Assembly (NCBI GenBank): GCA_016124795.1
Contig: WGNB01000014.1
Location: 1 to 64,000, forward strand
Source: Rhodopseudomonas sp.
GTDB taxonomy: Bacteria; Pseudomonadota; Alphaproteobacteria; Rhizobiales; Xanthobacteraceae
Reading direction: 5' to 3'
Length of the DNA stretch: 64,000 nucleotides
A program made the position numbers and the translations under genes. Below, piece by piece: positions 7,315 through 15,585 of this stretch; position 1 is the stretch's first letter; each line of letters begins with the position of its first letter. The notes under the pieces are model-generated. The model had not been told where the DNA came from, searched no databases, and worked only from the letters and a program-made list of their open reading frames with translations.

Positions 7315-8403
7315 ATGAACAAGCTTTTGTCCTCGCACGTCACGATTATCGCGGAGGCTGGCGTCAATCATAACGGCCAGCTCGATCTCGCGCTGGCTCT
7401 GGTCGATGCCGCCGCCGCCGCCGGCGCCGACGTGGTGAAGTTTCAGACTTTCTCGGCCGAACGTCTGGCGACCGGTGCGGCCGGAATGGCCGATTATCAG
7501 AAGCGCAACCTGGGGGGTGCCGAACCGCAGATCGAGATGTTGCGTCGGCTGGAATTGACCCCGGCCATGCATGCGCCGGTGATCGAACGCTGCAAAAGCC
7601 GCGGCATCGAATTCATGTCGTCGCCGTTCGACCTCGAAAGCCTGCGGTTTCTGGTCGAGCAATGCGATGTCGCGACGATCAAGATCCCGTCCGGCGAGAT
7701 CACCAACGGGCCCTACCTGCTGGCGATCGGCCGCAGCGGCCGCAAGGCCATCCTGTCGACCGGCATGGCCGAGCTTGCCGAGATTGCCGCGGCGCTCGAC
7801 CTTCTGGCCTGGGGTTATCTCGGCAAAGGCGATCCGGTGACGATCGATGAAGTCGCCGGCACGCGGAATTTGCCGGAAGCGCGGGCGGTGCTGGCCGACA
7901 AGATTGTCATTCTGCAATGCACGACCGAATATCCGGCCGAATTCTCGACCATCAATCTGCGGGCGATGGATACGCTGCGCGAGACGTTCGGTTTGCCGGT
8001 GGGTTTTTCCGACCACAGTGAAGGCATCGCCATTCCGATCGCGGCGGTGGCTTTGGGTGCGGTCATGGTTGAAAAGCATCTGACGCTGGATCGGACGATG
8101 CCCGGCCCCGACCACAAGGCATCGATCGAGCCGCAGGAATTGGCCGCGATGGTGGCTGGGATCAGGGCCGTCGGGCTGGCGCTCGGCGATGGCGGCAAGT
8201 CGGTCTATCCGGTCGAACTGAAAAATCGCGCGATTGCCCGCAAGTCATTGGTGGCCGCGCGTCCGATTGCGTCAGGCGCGGTGATCGCCGCCGACGATAT
8301 CGTCGCCAAGCGTCCGGGCACCGGTCTTTCGCCGATGCGGTTCTGGAGCGTGATCGGCAGCACCGCCGCCCGCGCTTATGCGCCCGGCGATCTGATCGAA
8401 TGA
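7315..8403 (+). CDS. neuB: Nonulosonic acid synthase (NeuB/LegI family)
   Basis: 362 residues. The TIM-barrel starts with TIIAEAGVNHNGQLDLAL and VKFQTFSAERL, continues with PSGEITNGPYL, LSTGMA, GFSDHSEG and EKHLTLDRTMPGPDH, and ends in a C-terminal antifreeze/SAF domain (SLVAARPIASGAVI, KRPGTGLSP). The family condenses phosphoenolpyruvate with a 6-carbon amino sugar to give sialic, legionaminic or related nonulosonic acids. The Met at 7315 is chosen because homology begins there; the open frame upstream spans the hairpin/ops region. The stop overlaps the next start. The specific acid is uncertain; the LegC/LegG-type neighbours favour legionaminate, and the KdnAB pair suggests a variant. Confidence 0.88.
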   Translation: MNKLLSSHVTIIAEAGVNHNGQLDLALALVDAAAAAGADVVKFQTFSAERLATGAAGMADYQKRNLGGAEPQIEMLRRLELTPAMHAPVIERCKSRGIEFMSSPFDLESLRFLVEQCDVATIKIPSGEITNGPYLLAIGRSGRKAILSTGMAELAEIAAALDLLAWGYLGKGDPVTIDEVAGTRNLPEARAVLADKIVILQCTTEYPAEFSTINLRAMDTLRETFGLPVGFSDHSEGIAIPIAAVALGAVMVEKHLTLDRTMPGPDHKASIEPQELAAMVAGIRAVGLALGDGGKSVYPVELKNRAIARKSLVAARPIASGAVIAADDIVAKRPGTGLSPMRFWSVIGSTAARAYAPGDLIE

Positions 8404-9053
8404 TCGAACGGCCGGTAATCGTCATCGGTGCCGGCGGTCATGCCAAAGTGGTGATCGATCTGTTGCTGAAGCTCGGCCGGACGGTGACAGTCGCGCTCGA
8501 CAAGGACGAGCCGACCTCGGCTCGTTCGCTGCTCGGTGTGCCGGTCGCCGGTGAAAGCGCGGCCTTTGGTTACGGCCCCGACGACGTCGATCTGGCGCTC
8601 GGTGTCGGTATGCCGACCGATCGTCCGATTCAGGGGCTGTCGGGGCGGCGGGCGCTGACCGCGAAGTTCGAGGCCGGCGGTTATCGCTTTCCGGCTCTGG
8701 TTCATCCGTCGGCGATCATCGGCGCCGATGTCAGACTCGATCGGGGCGTTCAAATCATGGCTGGCGCCGTCGTTCAGCCGAGCTGCGTTGTCGGAGATTT
8801 TGCCATCGTTAATACCCGCGCCAGCGTCGACCACGATTGCGTCATCGGCGAGGGCTGTCATGTCGGCCCGGGCGCGACGCTCGGCGGTGGCGTTCGCGTC
8901 GGCGCTGACAGCCTGGTCGGCATCGGTGCGACCGTGCGGCAGGGCGTCACCATCGGCGCACGCGCGCTGATCGCCGGCGGCGCGATGGTGATCGGTGACA
9001 TCGCCGACGATAGCCAAGGTTTCGGCGTGCCGGCACGCGGGCGAATGTCGTGA
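8400..9053 (+). CDS. neuD: NeuD/PglD/LegH-type sugar O/N-acyltransferase
   Basis: 217 residues. An N-terminal Rossmann-like PglD_N domain (PVIVIGAGGHAKVVIDLLL) is followed by hexapeptide repeats forming a left-handed beta-helix from about residue 95 (HPSAIIGADVRLDRGVQIM, then NTRASVDHDCVIGEGCHVGP with the catalytic His). Members acetylate 4-amino sugars in the bacillosamine/legionaminate routes or O-acetylate sialic acids, using acetyl-CoA. ATGA overlap with neuB and a tight join to the nucleotidyltransferase place it in this pathway. The role of LegH fits the set LegC-LegG-LegI-LegF, but O-acetylation of the final acid cannot be excluded. Confidence 0.85.
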   Translation: MIERPVIVIGAGGHAKVVIDLLLKLGRTVTVALDKDEPTSARSLLGVPVAGESAAFGYGPDDVDLALGVGMPTDRPIQGLSGRRALTAKFEAGGYRFPALVHPSAIIGADVRLDRGVQIMAGAVVQPSCVVGDFAIVNTRASVDHDCVIGEGCHVGPGATLGGGVRVGADSLVGIGATVRQGVTIGARALIAGGAMVIGDIADDSQGFGVPARGRMS

Positions 9054-10114
9054 AGGACTGGCACAACACCCTGGCCGCGCCGCAGGACACCATCCTGTCG
9101 GCGCTCGCCACGATCGATCGCGGCGCGATGCAGATCGCGCTGGTGGTCGATCAGGATCAGCGCCTTCTCGGGTTGGTGACCGATGGCGATATCCGCAAGC
9201 ATATCCTGAAGGGCGCGGCGCTCGACGGTCCGATCGCGCCCTTGATGAATACCGATCCGGTTGTCGCCAGCCCCGCCGAAGGCCGCACGGAAATGCTGGC
9301 GCGGATGCGGGCCCGTGGCATTCATCAACTGCCGTTGGTCGATGCATCGCGTCGCGTTGCCGGTCTCGTCACGCTCGACGAATTGCTGGAGGCCGAGCGT
9401 CAGCCGAACATGGTGGTGCTGATGGCCGGTGGCATGGGCAGCCGGTTGCGGCCGCTGACCGCCAATACGCCGAAGCCGATGCTGCGGATCGGCGAACGGC
9501 CGATCCTCGAAACCATCCTGATGCAGTTCATGGAATATGGTTTCCATCGCTTTGCCATCACGATGCACTATCTCGGCCACAAGATCGTCGAACATTTCGG
9601 CGACGGCAGCCGCTTCGGAGCCGAGATCACTTATGTGCGCGAAACCGAACCATTGGGTACCGCCGGTGCCTTGTCGCTTTTGCCGGAGCGACCGGAACAT
9701 CCGTTTTTCGTGATGAACGGCGACGTCCTGACCAAGCTCAACTTTGGCAACCTGATGGCGTTTCATCGCGATTGCAGGCCCCCGGTGACGATGTGCGTTC
9801 GCGAGCATTCGGTCACGGTGCCTTATGGCGTCGCCGAGATTGAGGGCGATCATCTCAAGACGCTGATCGAGAAGCCGACCTACCGTCACATGGTCAATGC
9901 CGGCATCTATGTTTGTAATCCGGAAATCGTTGATATCGTTCCGCGTGGCCGGCCGAGCACAATGGTCGATCTCGTTCACATGCTGATGAAGCGTCAGCAG
10001 CGGCCGGCGGTATTTCCGGTTCAGGAATATTGGGTCGATATCGGACAGCATAGCGATCTGGCGCGCGCCGATGCCGAATTCGATGAAGTTTTCGCGGAAG
10101 TTCCGCAACCGTAA
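9050..10114 (+). CDS. ptmE: CBS-domain nucleotidyltransferase (PtmE-like sugar-1-phosphate guanylyltransferase)
   Basis: 354 residues. Two CBS repeats occupy about residues 1-120 (VVDQDQRLLGLVTDGDIRKH, then MRARGIHQLPLVDA). The nucleotidyltransferase domain starts at residue 122: VVLMAGGMGSRLRPLT, then PKPMLRIGERPILE and FVMNGDVLT. This is the layout of Campylobacter PtmE, which makes GDP-glucosamine from GlcN-1-phosphate in the legionaminate pathway. The start is GTG in a stop/start overlap. The CBS pair may sense adenine nucleotides. Another hexose-1-phosphate is possible as substrate. Confidence 0.75.
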   Translation: MKDWHNTLAAPQDTILSALATIDRGAMQIALVVDQDQRLLGLVTDGDIRKHILKGAALDGPIAPLMNTDPVVASPAEGRTEMLARMRARGIHQLPLVDASRRVAGLVTLDELLEAERQPNMVVLMAGGMGSRLRPLTANTPKPMLRIGERPILETILMQFMEYGFHRFAITMHYLGHKIVEHFGDGSRFGAEITYVRETEPLGTAGALSLLPERPEHPFFVMNGDVLTKLNFGNLMAFHRDCRPPVTMCVREHSVTVPYGVAEIEGDHLKTLIEKPTYRHMVNAGIYVCNPEIVDIVPRGRPSTMVDLVHMLMKRQQRPAVFPVQEYWVDIGQHSDLARADAEFDEVFAEVPQP

Positions 10115-10135
10115 CGCTCCAACACTGGGTACGAC

Positions 10136-11305
10136 ATGCGCGATACGTTCTTCTTTCAACTCGACAACAGACTGCACTACGGGATCGGCTGGTCGCGCGG
10201 GCTGGGCGACTTCGTCAAGGCGCAAGGCTGGCATCATGTCGCCATTCTGGTCGACGAGGGCGTGGCGGCGCACAGCCCTTATTACGCCGAGATCAAGCCT
10301 CTGCTCGCAGCAGCGGTCGATAGTTTGACCGAAATCAAGATGCGCGGCAGCGAAGAGCCGTCGTACGATTATCTCGATCAGGTCGCCGATCAGTTGCGGC
10401 GCCTGCCCGCGCTTGACGGCATCGTCGCCATTGGCGGCGGCAGCGCGCTCGATAGCGCCAAGGCGCTTGCCTGCCTGCGCACCAATCCCGGTCCGGCGCT
10501 TGATTATCGCGGCTTCGACAAGGTGACGGTGCCGCCGGTGCCGACGATCTGCATTCCGAGCACGGCTGGTACCGGCAGTGAAGTGACGATCAACGCGGTG
10601 TTCACTGACAAGTCGGAGCAGCGCAAGCTGGGCATCAACGGCCGCTATCTCAATGCGACCTATGCCGTTCTCGACGCCGAATGGACCATGAGCGCGCCGG
10701 CTTCGGTGGCGATCTCGTCGGGCATGGATGCGTTGGTCCACACGCTGGAAAGCTTCATGACCGGCAATGCCAACCCGCTGACCCGGGCGCTCAATCGTGA
10801 GGCGTTCCGGTTGCTTTACACCAATCTGCCGAGCCTGATCGATGCGCCCGGCGACAAGGTCAAGCGCCAGGCCCTGCTGCTCGGCAGCTATCTGGCAGCG
10901 GCCGGTTTGTTCAACTCGGGATCCGGCATTGCCGGCGCCCTGTCTTATCCGATCGGCGTTCACTTCAAGGTTCCGCACGGCATTGCCGGCGGCATCTTCA
11001 TTGCGTCGGTCGTCGACTTCAACGTGGCGCACGGTTGGTACGACTACGCCGAGCTGCTCGATGTGGTCGAGCCGCATCCGGACTGGACGGCCGAGCAGAA
11101 GTCGAAGCGCTTCGCCGAGGCAATGCATGCGCTGGCCGATCACCTTGGCGTGCCGAAGACGCTCGGCCAATGGGGCATTACCCGCGCCAACCTCGATCAC
11201 GTCGTGAGCCTGGTGACGCCGCTACAGGCCGCTTTCAACCAGAATCCCATCCCGTTTACGGGTGAGACCGATGCCCGCGCCATGTTGGCGCTGCATACGG
11301 CTTAA
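10136..11305 (+). CDS. kdnB: KdnB-like iron-containing alcohol dehydrogenase
   Basis: 389 residues of the Fe-ADH fold: VAIGGGSALDSAKA (97-110) for NAD binding, PSTAGTGSEV (141-150), then GMDALVH with metal ligands Asp198 and His202, and the last ligand His281 in VPHG. The next gene is KdnA-like. In Shewanella the KdnB/KdnA pair oxidises C8 of Kdo and aminates it to Kdo8N. Oddity: the position that normally holds the third metal-ligand His appears to be Gly267 (GIAGALSYP), with His276 nearby as a possible substitute. The substrate may be Kdo or the nonulosonate made by the surrounding genes. Confidence 0.7.
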   Translation: MRDTFFFQLDNRLHYGIGWSRGLGDFVKAQGWHHVAILVDEGVAAHSPYYAEIKPLLAAAVDSLTEIKMRGSEEPSYDYLDQVADQLRRLPALDGIVAIGGGSALDSAKALACLRTNPGPALDYRGFDKVTVPPVPTICIPSTAGTGSEVTINAVFTDKSEQRKLGINGRYLNATYAVLDAEWTMSAPASVAISSGMDALVHTLESFMTGNANPLTRALNREAFRLLYTNLPSLIDAPGDKVKRQALLLGSYLAAAGLFNSGSGIAGALSYPIGVHFKVPHGIAGGIFIASVVDFNVAHGWYDYAELLDVVEPHPDWTAEQKSKRFAEAMHALADHLGVPKTLGQWGITRANLDHVVSLVTPLQAAFNQNPIPFTGETDARAMLALHTA

Positions 11306-11333
11306 TTTCAGCGTTCCACACAGGACAGCAGAC

Positions 11334-12503
11334 ATGCCCGGTTTTGAACTTTTTGGCGAAGAAGAACGTCAGGCGATCAACGAGATTTTCGATCACGGCG
11401 GCGGCGTCGTTTTCGCTCATGGCTTCGACGCCATGCGCAACGGCAGCTACAAGGTCCGTGAGTTCGAGCGTGAATTCGCCGCTCGTCTCGGTGCGAAATA
11501 TGCGCAGGCGGTGTCGTCCGGCACGGCGGCGCTTAAAGTCGGCCTGCTTAGCCTTGGCGTAGGTCCTGGCGATGAGGTCATTACCCAGGCTTTTACTTTC
11601 GTCGCCACCGTCGAGGCGATCCGCGAAACCGGCGCGGTGCCGGTCATCGTCGACGTTAACGATACACTGAATATGGATCCGGCGGCTTTTCGCGCCGCGA
11701 TCACGCCGCGCACCAAGGTCGTTCTGCCGGTGCACATGATGGGCGAATGCGCCGAGATGGACGAGATCATGGCCATCGCCAAGGAGCACAATATTCTGGT
11801 GATGGAAGACGCCGCGCAGGCGCTGGGTGCGAGCTATTTCGGCCGCAATGCCGGCACGATGGCGGCGGTCGGCGCTTATTCGACCGATGCCGGCAAGTCG
11901 CTCAACACCGGCGAAGGCGGCCTGGTCGTGACGAACGACGAGCAGCGCTACGTGCTGGCGCGCGGCCTGCACGATCACGGCCATGAATACAGCAAGACCA
12001 AGGGCCGCGGCGAAGAAGGCGCGATCTGCTTCGGCTTCAATTACCGGATGACCGAAATGCAGGGCGCGGTCGGTGTCGCGCAGCTCAAGAAGCTCGACAC
12101 CATTGTCGCCCGTCAGCGCGAGAACAAGGCCAAGCTGATGAAGCGTTTGCAGGCGCTGCCGGTCAAGTTCCGTCGCAGCGCCGATCCGAACGGCGATCTC
12201 GGCGATACCATCGTGTTTTTCCTGCCGGACCGCGCCAAGACCGACAAGTTCGTCGCCGCCATGCGCGCCAAGGGACTCGGCACCAAGAACCTGCCGGATG
12301 CGATCGGCTGGCATTTTGCCAAGCACTGGAAGCACGTCATGCAAGGCAATCCGCGTTACGAGGGCAAATGCGACACGGCCTGGGAAAAGACCGCGGACCT
12401 GCTGGAGTGTTCGGTGGCGATCCCGGTGATGGTCAAGATGGATGACGCGCGTATCGAGCACGTCGCCGAAACCTTGCTACAGGTCGGTCGCGAGGTTCTG
12501 TGA
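11334..12503 (+). CDS. kdnA: KdnA-like PLP aminotransferase (DegT/DnrJ/EryC1/StrS)
   Basis: 389 residues, fold type I. The N-terminus (MPGFELFGEEERQAINEI, then FDAMRNGSYKVREFE) closely recalls KdnA, the 8-amino-3,8-dideoxy-manno-octulosonate transaminase. The substrate and cofactor sites are SSGTAALK, MEDAAQALGA (Asp159) and the Schiff-base lysine Lys188 in STDAGKSLNTGEGG. Glutamate is the likely amino donor. The start at 11334 has an AGGA site 8 bases upstream. It would aminate the aldehyde made by the preceding dehydrogenase. A generic sugar aminotransferase is the alternative. Confidence 0.75.
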   Translation: MPGFELFGEEERQAINEIFDHGGGVVFAHGFDAMRNGSYKVREFEREFAARLGAKYAQAVSSGTAALKVGLLSLGVGPGDEVITQAFTFVATVEAIRETGAVPVIVDVNDTLNMDPAAFRAAITPRTKVVLPVHMMGECAEMDEIMAIAKEHNILVMEDAAQALGASYFGRNAGTMAAVGAYSTDAGKSLNTGEGGLVVTNDEQRYVLARGLHDHGHEYSKTKGRGEEGAICFGFNYRMTEMQGAVGVAQLKKLDTIVARQRENKAKLMKRLQALPVKFRRSADPNGDLGDTIVFFLPDRAKTDKFVAAMRAKGLGTKNLPDAIGWHFAKHWKHVMQGNPRYEGKCDTAWEKTADLLECSVAIPVMVKMDDARIEHVAETLLQVGREVL

Positions 12504-13225
12504 GGGTCCTGGCGGTCATACCGGCGCGCGGCGGTTCCAAGGGCATCCCCCGCAAGAACATCGTTCCGCTCGCCGGCCGTCCTTTGATCGCCTACACGCT
12601 TGATGCTGCCCGGCAATCGACGGCGGTCAGCGATATTCTGGTCACGACCGATGACGACGAGATCGCGGCCCTGTGCGAGAGCCTTGGGGTCGCGGTGCCG
12701 TATCGCCGGCCGGACAAACTGGGCGGTGACGCCGTCGGCATGGTCGATACGGTGATTCACGCGCTCGATTGGTGGGCCGCGCTGAACGGTGGCGATCCTG
12801 ACCTGGTCGTGCTGCTGCAACCGACCTCGCCGTTGCGGGTGGCGGCCGATATCGACGGCGCGGTGCGGGCCCTGTCCGACAGTGGCAAGGCCAGTGCGAT
12901 CAGCGTTCACCGGCTGCGAGAGCATCCGATGGAAAGCGTGCGGGTGACCGGCGATTCCTGGGCCATGCTGGAAAGACCGCCGGCCGGGGCCAACCGCCGG
13001 CAGGATTACAATGCCGAATTCCAGTTCATCAACGGCGCGATTTATGCCGTGACGCCGCGGTTCCTGCGCGAGCGCCGGGCGTTCATGACCGAGGGTCATG
13101 AAACCGCGCTCTACACGATGCCCGCTCTGCGCGGCCTCGATATCGACTACCCCGAAGATCTTGATCTGGCCGAAGCTATTCTCGGACACGCCAGACTCAG
13201 CGCCAACATCCAACAGCAGAATTGA
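12500..13225 (+). CDS. neuA: CMP-nonulosonate cytidylyltransferase (NeuA/LegF family)
   Basis: 241 residues with the CTP-binding start VIPARGGSKGIPRKNI, then LAGRPLIAYTL, LLQPTSPLR, and the acidic end LDIDYPEDLDLAEAI. It activates a nonulosonic acid (Leg, Neu or a variant) with CTP for glycosyl transfer. The GTG start overlaps the stop of the KdnA-like gene. This position directly behind neuB-neuD-ptmE-kdnB-kdnA suggests it activates the product of that module. It is clearly different from the KdsB-like enzyme at 36921 and the SpsF-like one at 28696. Confidence 0.85.
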   Translation: MRVLAVIPARGGSKGIPRKNIVPLAGRPLIAYTLDAARQSTAVSDILVTTDDDEIAALCESLGVAVPYRRPDKLGGDAVGMVDTVIHALDWWAALNGGDPDLVVLLQPTSPLRVAADIDGAVRALSDSGKASAISVHRLREHPMESVRVTGDSWAMLERPPAGANRRQDYNAEFQFINGAIYAVTPRFLRERRAFMTEGHETALYTMPALRGLDIDYPEDLDLAEAILGHARLSANIQQQN

Positions 13226-13230
13226 ATCGA

Positions 13231-14367
13231 ATGACCATTTCGCTTTCTCGCGCTCAATCGATCGCTTACATAGCCAATGCGGACTTGCCTGAACCGGTCC
13301 GTGACGAGATCTTTGCGGAAGAGACGCGCGTTACAAACGAAGTCTTGAATCCTCGCGGTATGTCCCGTCGCCGTGTCTTGCTTGTCGGTGGCGCGGGTTA
13401 TATCGGCTCGCCGTTGACGCAGTTCCTTCTGGCGCGCGGATATGATGTCCGATGCCTCGATTTGCTCCTGTACCGTAATCGCGATTGCGTCACGCCATTT
13501 CTGGGGCATCCGAACTATCAGTTCGTCGAGGCCGATGTTGGCGATGCGCGCGCGACGGACGCCGCTTTGGCCGATGTGACAGATGTTATCATTCTGGCGG
13601 GGCTGGTCGGCGACCCGATCACCAAGAAATATCCTGTTGAGCATCAAGCAATCAATGAAGACGGTCTGGCTCGCTTTATCGACAGTCTCGATGGCCGCGG
13701 TTTGAATAAGGTCGTTATGGTTTCGACCTGTTCGAACTATGGTGAAATTCCGCCCGACGCGCTTGCCGACGAGAACTATGCCCTAAAGCCGATGTCGCTT
13801 TACGCTACCGCCAAAGTGGCGCGCGAAACCCAAATTCTTGGCGGGGCGAATAAGGTCGATTATTGCGGCACCGTACTGCGCTTTGCCACCGCTTTCGGGC
13901 TATCGAGCCGGATGCGTTTCGATCTGACGGTTTCCGAATTCACGCGTGATTTGTTCAGCGGCACCGTTCTCCAGGTCTATGACGCAGATACGTGGCGGCC
14001 TTATTGCCACGTTCGCGATTTCGCCCGGGCCTTGTCGCGCGTCTTGGAGATGCCTTCGAACGCGGTTCGCTTCGAAGTCTTCAATGCTGGCGGCGACGCG
14101 AATAATTATACCAAGAAAATGATCGTCGATGCCGTGCAGCGGCATTTTCCGCAATCGCGCTATGAGTTCGTCGCCGGTGGGTTTGATCGCCGCAACTACA
14201 AGGTCGACTTTCGAAAGATAAAGGAACGGCTGTATTTCGAGCCGGAATTCAGCGTTGAGCAAGGAATCGTTGAATTAATCGGTGCGCTACGGCAGGGGTT
14301 CTTCGCCGATTACGCGGAGCGGCTGCTATTCTATCGAAACGAAGAGCTGAGCTATAAGCCGGTATGA
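13231..14367 (+). CDS. NAD-dependent sugar epimerase/dehydratase (extended SDR)
   Basis: About 378 residues. An N-terminal extension of about 45 residues precedes the nucleotide site LLVGGAGYIGSPLTQFLL. The active site contains VSTCSNYG and the catalytic Tyr-x3-Lys in LYATAK; then FNAGGDANNYTKK and the C-terminal substrate region follow. It is not a classic LegB/PseB 4,6-dehydratase (no TDK/TDE-type motif). It precedes LegC and NeuC-type genes, so it may supply or epimerise their substrate. Third-position A/T looks more frequent from here to about 34 kb than in 7.3-13.2 kb. A TTG at 13222 is an alternative start. Confidence 0.65.
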   Translation: MTISLSRAQSIAYIANADLPEPVRDEIFAEETRVTNEVLNPRGMSRRRVLLVGGAGYIGSPLTQFLLARGYDVRCLDLLLYRNRDCVTPFLGHPNYQFVEADVGDARATDAALADVTDVIILAGLVGDPITKKYPVEHQAINEDGLARFIDSLDGRGLNKVVMVSTCSNYGEIPPDALADENYALKPMSLYATAKVARETQILGGANKVDYCGTVLRFATAFGLSSRMRFDLTVSEFTRDLFSGTVLQVYDADTWRPYCHVRDFARALSRVLEMPSNAVRFEVFNAGGDANNYTKKMIVDAVQRHFPQSRYEFVAGGFDRRNYKVDFRKIKERLYFEPEFSVEQGIVELIGALRQGFFADYAERLLFYRNEELSYKPV

Positions 14368-15584
14368 CGACGATGGCTTTACAGTCTGAAGCCTTCAATC
14401 GCTCCGCGGTGGCGGATGCCCTGGTCGCGGCTGTCAGGTCGGTGCTTGGTCCTGGCGAGAAATTTATCGCCTTGCATGAGCCCGAATTTGCCGGTCGCGA
14501 ATGGGAATATGTCAAGGATTGTATCGATACTGGATGGGTGTCGTCCGCCGGGGCCTATGTCGATCGCTTCGAGCGCGATCTAGCGGCCTATACCGGCGCC
14601 AAACATGCTGTCGCTGTGGTTAATGGAACGGCGGCGCTTCATCTGGCATTGGTGCTGGCCGGGGTGAAACCGGGGAATGAGGTCATCGTTCCGACGCTCA
14701 CGTTTGTCGCCACTGCGAATGCTGTGTCGCAGGCCGGCGCCGTTCCTCATTTCGTCGACATCAGTATGCCGGCGCTTGGTCTGGATGCAGAAAAGCTTGA
14801 CCAGTACTTGGCTGACATCCTCATCGATAAAGACGGACAGAGAATCAATCGCTTGACCGGCCGACGCATGTCCGCCGTTGTTGTCATGCATACTTTTGGC
14901 CACCCGGCGGAAATCGAAAAACTCGCGGCCGTTTGCGAGCGCCATGGCCTGTTGCTCGTCGAGGATGCCGCCGAGTCTCTTGGATCAACATGGCATGGCA
15001 AGCACTGCGGCACATTCGGCGTAGTCGCCGCCTTGTCTTTTAACGGGAACAAAGTCGTTACGACCGGCGGTGGCGGCGCTGTATTGACCTCGGACGAAAC
15101 GCTCGCGCGCCGGGCCAAACATTTGTCGACGACTGCGAAGTTGCCGCATCCCTGGCTTTATAGCCATGATGAGGTCGGTTTCAATTACCGCATGCCGAAC
15201 CTCAACGCGGCGCTTGGTTGTGCGCAGCTTGAGCGGCTGGACGGGTTCGTCGAAGAAAAGCGTCGATTGGCCGCCGCCTATGAAGCGGCTTTTGCCAAGG
15301 TCGGTCATGTGCAGTTCTTGCGTGAACCCGAGGGCAGTCGAAGTAACTATTGGCTGACAGCCATTCGTCTCGATGATGCGCTGGCCGATACAAGCCTGCG
15401 GGATGATGTTCTGACCTTGTTGAACAAGGCGAATTATATGGCGCGTCCAGCCTGGACGTTGATGCATCGTCTGGCGCCTTATGCGACGGCGCCGCGAATG
15501 GCCGACCTCTCGGTCGCGGAAGTGGTTGAGCGGACCCTTGTCAATTTGCCGAGCTCGCCGCGGCTGGGTCGTGGAATCGACTGA
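14364..15584 (+). CDS. legC: LegC-family PLP aminotransferase
   Basis: 406 residues. The opening FIALHEPEFAGREWEYVKDC followed by IDTGWVSSAGAYVDRFE is characteristic of LegC-type enzymes. VVNGTAALHLAL, VEDAAESLGST and the Schiff-base lysine Lys220 in SFNGNKVVTTGGGG complete the DegT/DnrJ active site. LegC aminates the 4-keto group of a 6-deoxy-4-keto-GlcNAc nucleotide on the way to legionaminic acid. It overlaps the SDR gene (ATGA) and is followed 1 base after its stop by the NeuC-like gene. The donor nucleotide (UDP or GDP) is not decidable here. Confidence 0.8.
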   Translation: MTTMALQSEAFNRSAVADALVAAVRSVLGPGEKFIALHEPEFAGREWEYVKDCIDTGWVSSAGAYVDRFERDLAAYTGAKHAVAVVNGTAALHLALVLAGVKPGNEVIVPTLTFVATANAVSQAGAVPHFVDISMPALGLDAEKLDQYLADILIDKDGQRINRLTGRRMSAVVVMHTFGHPAEIEKLAAVCERHGLLLVEDAAESLGSTWHGKHCGTFGVVAALSFNGNKVVTTGGGGAVLTSDETLARRAKHLSTTAKLPHPWLYSHDEVGFNYRMPNLNAALGCAQLERLDGFVEEKRRLAAAYEAAFAKVGHVQFLREPEGSRSNYWLTAIRLDDALADTSLRDDVLTLLNKANYMARPAWTLMHRLAPYATAPRMADLSVAEVVERTLVNLPSSPRLGRGID

Positions 15585-15585
15585 G

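Noticed and set aside
8858-11200. A very long antisense open frame (about 780 codons) opposite NeuD, the PtmE-like gene and KdnB
   Set aside because: It is a product of GC-rich third positions in the plus-strand genes. Its translation is low-complexity (Arg, His, Asp, Gln rich) with no recognisable domain, and each plus-strand gene has clear family motifs.
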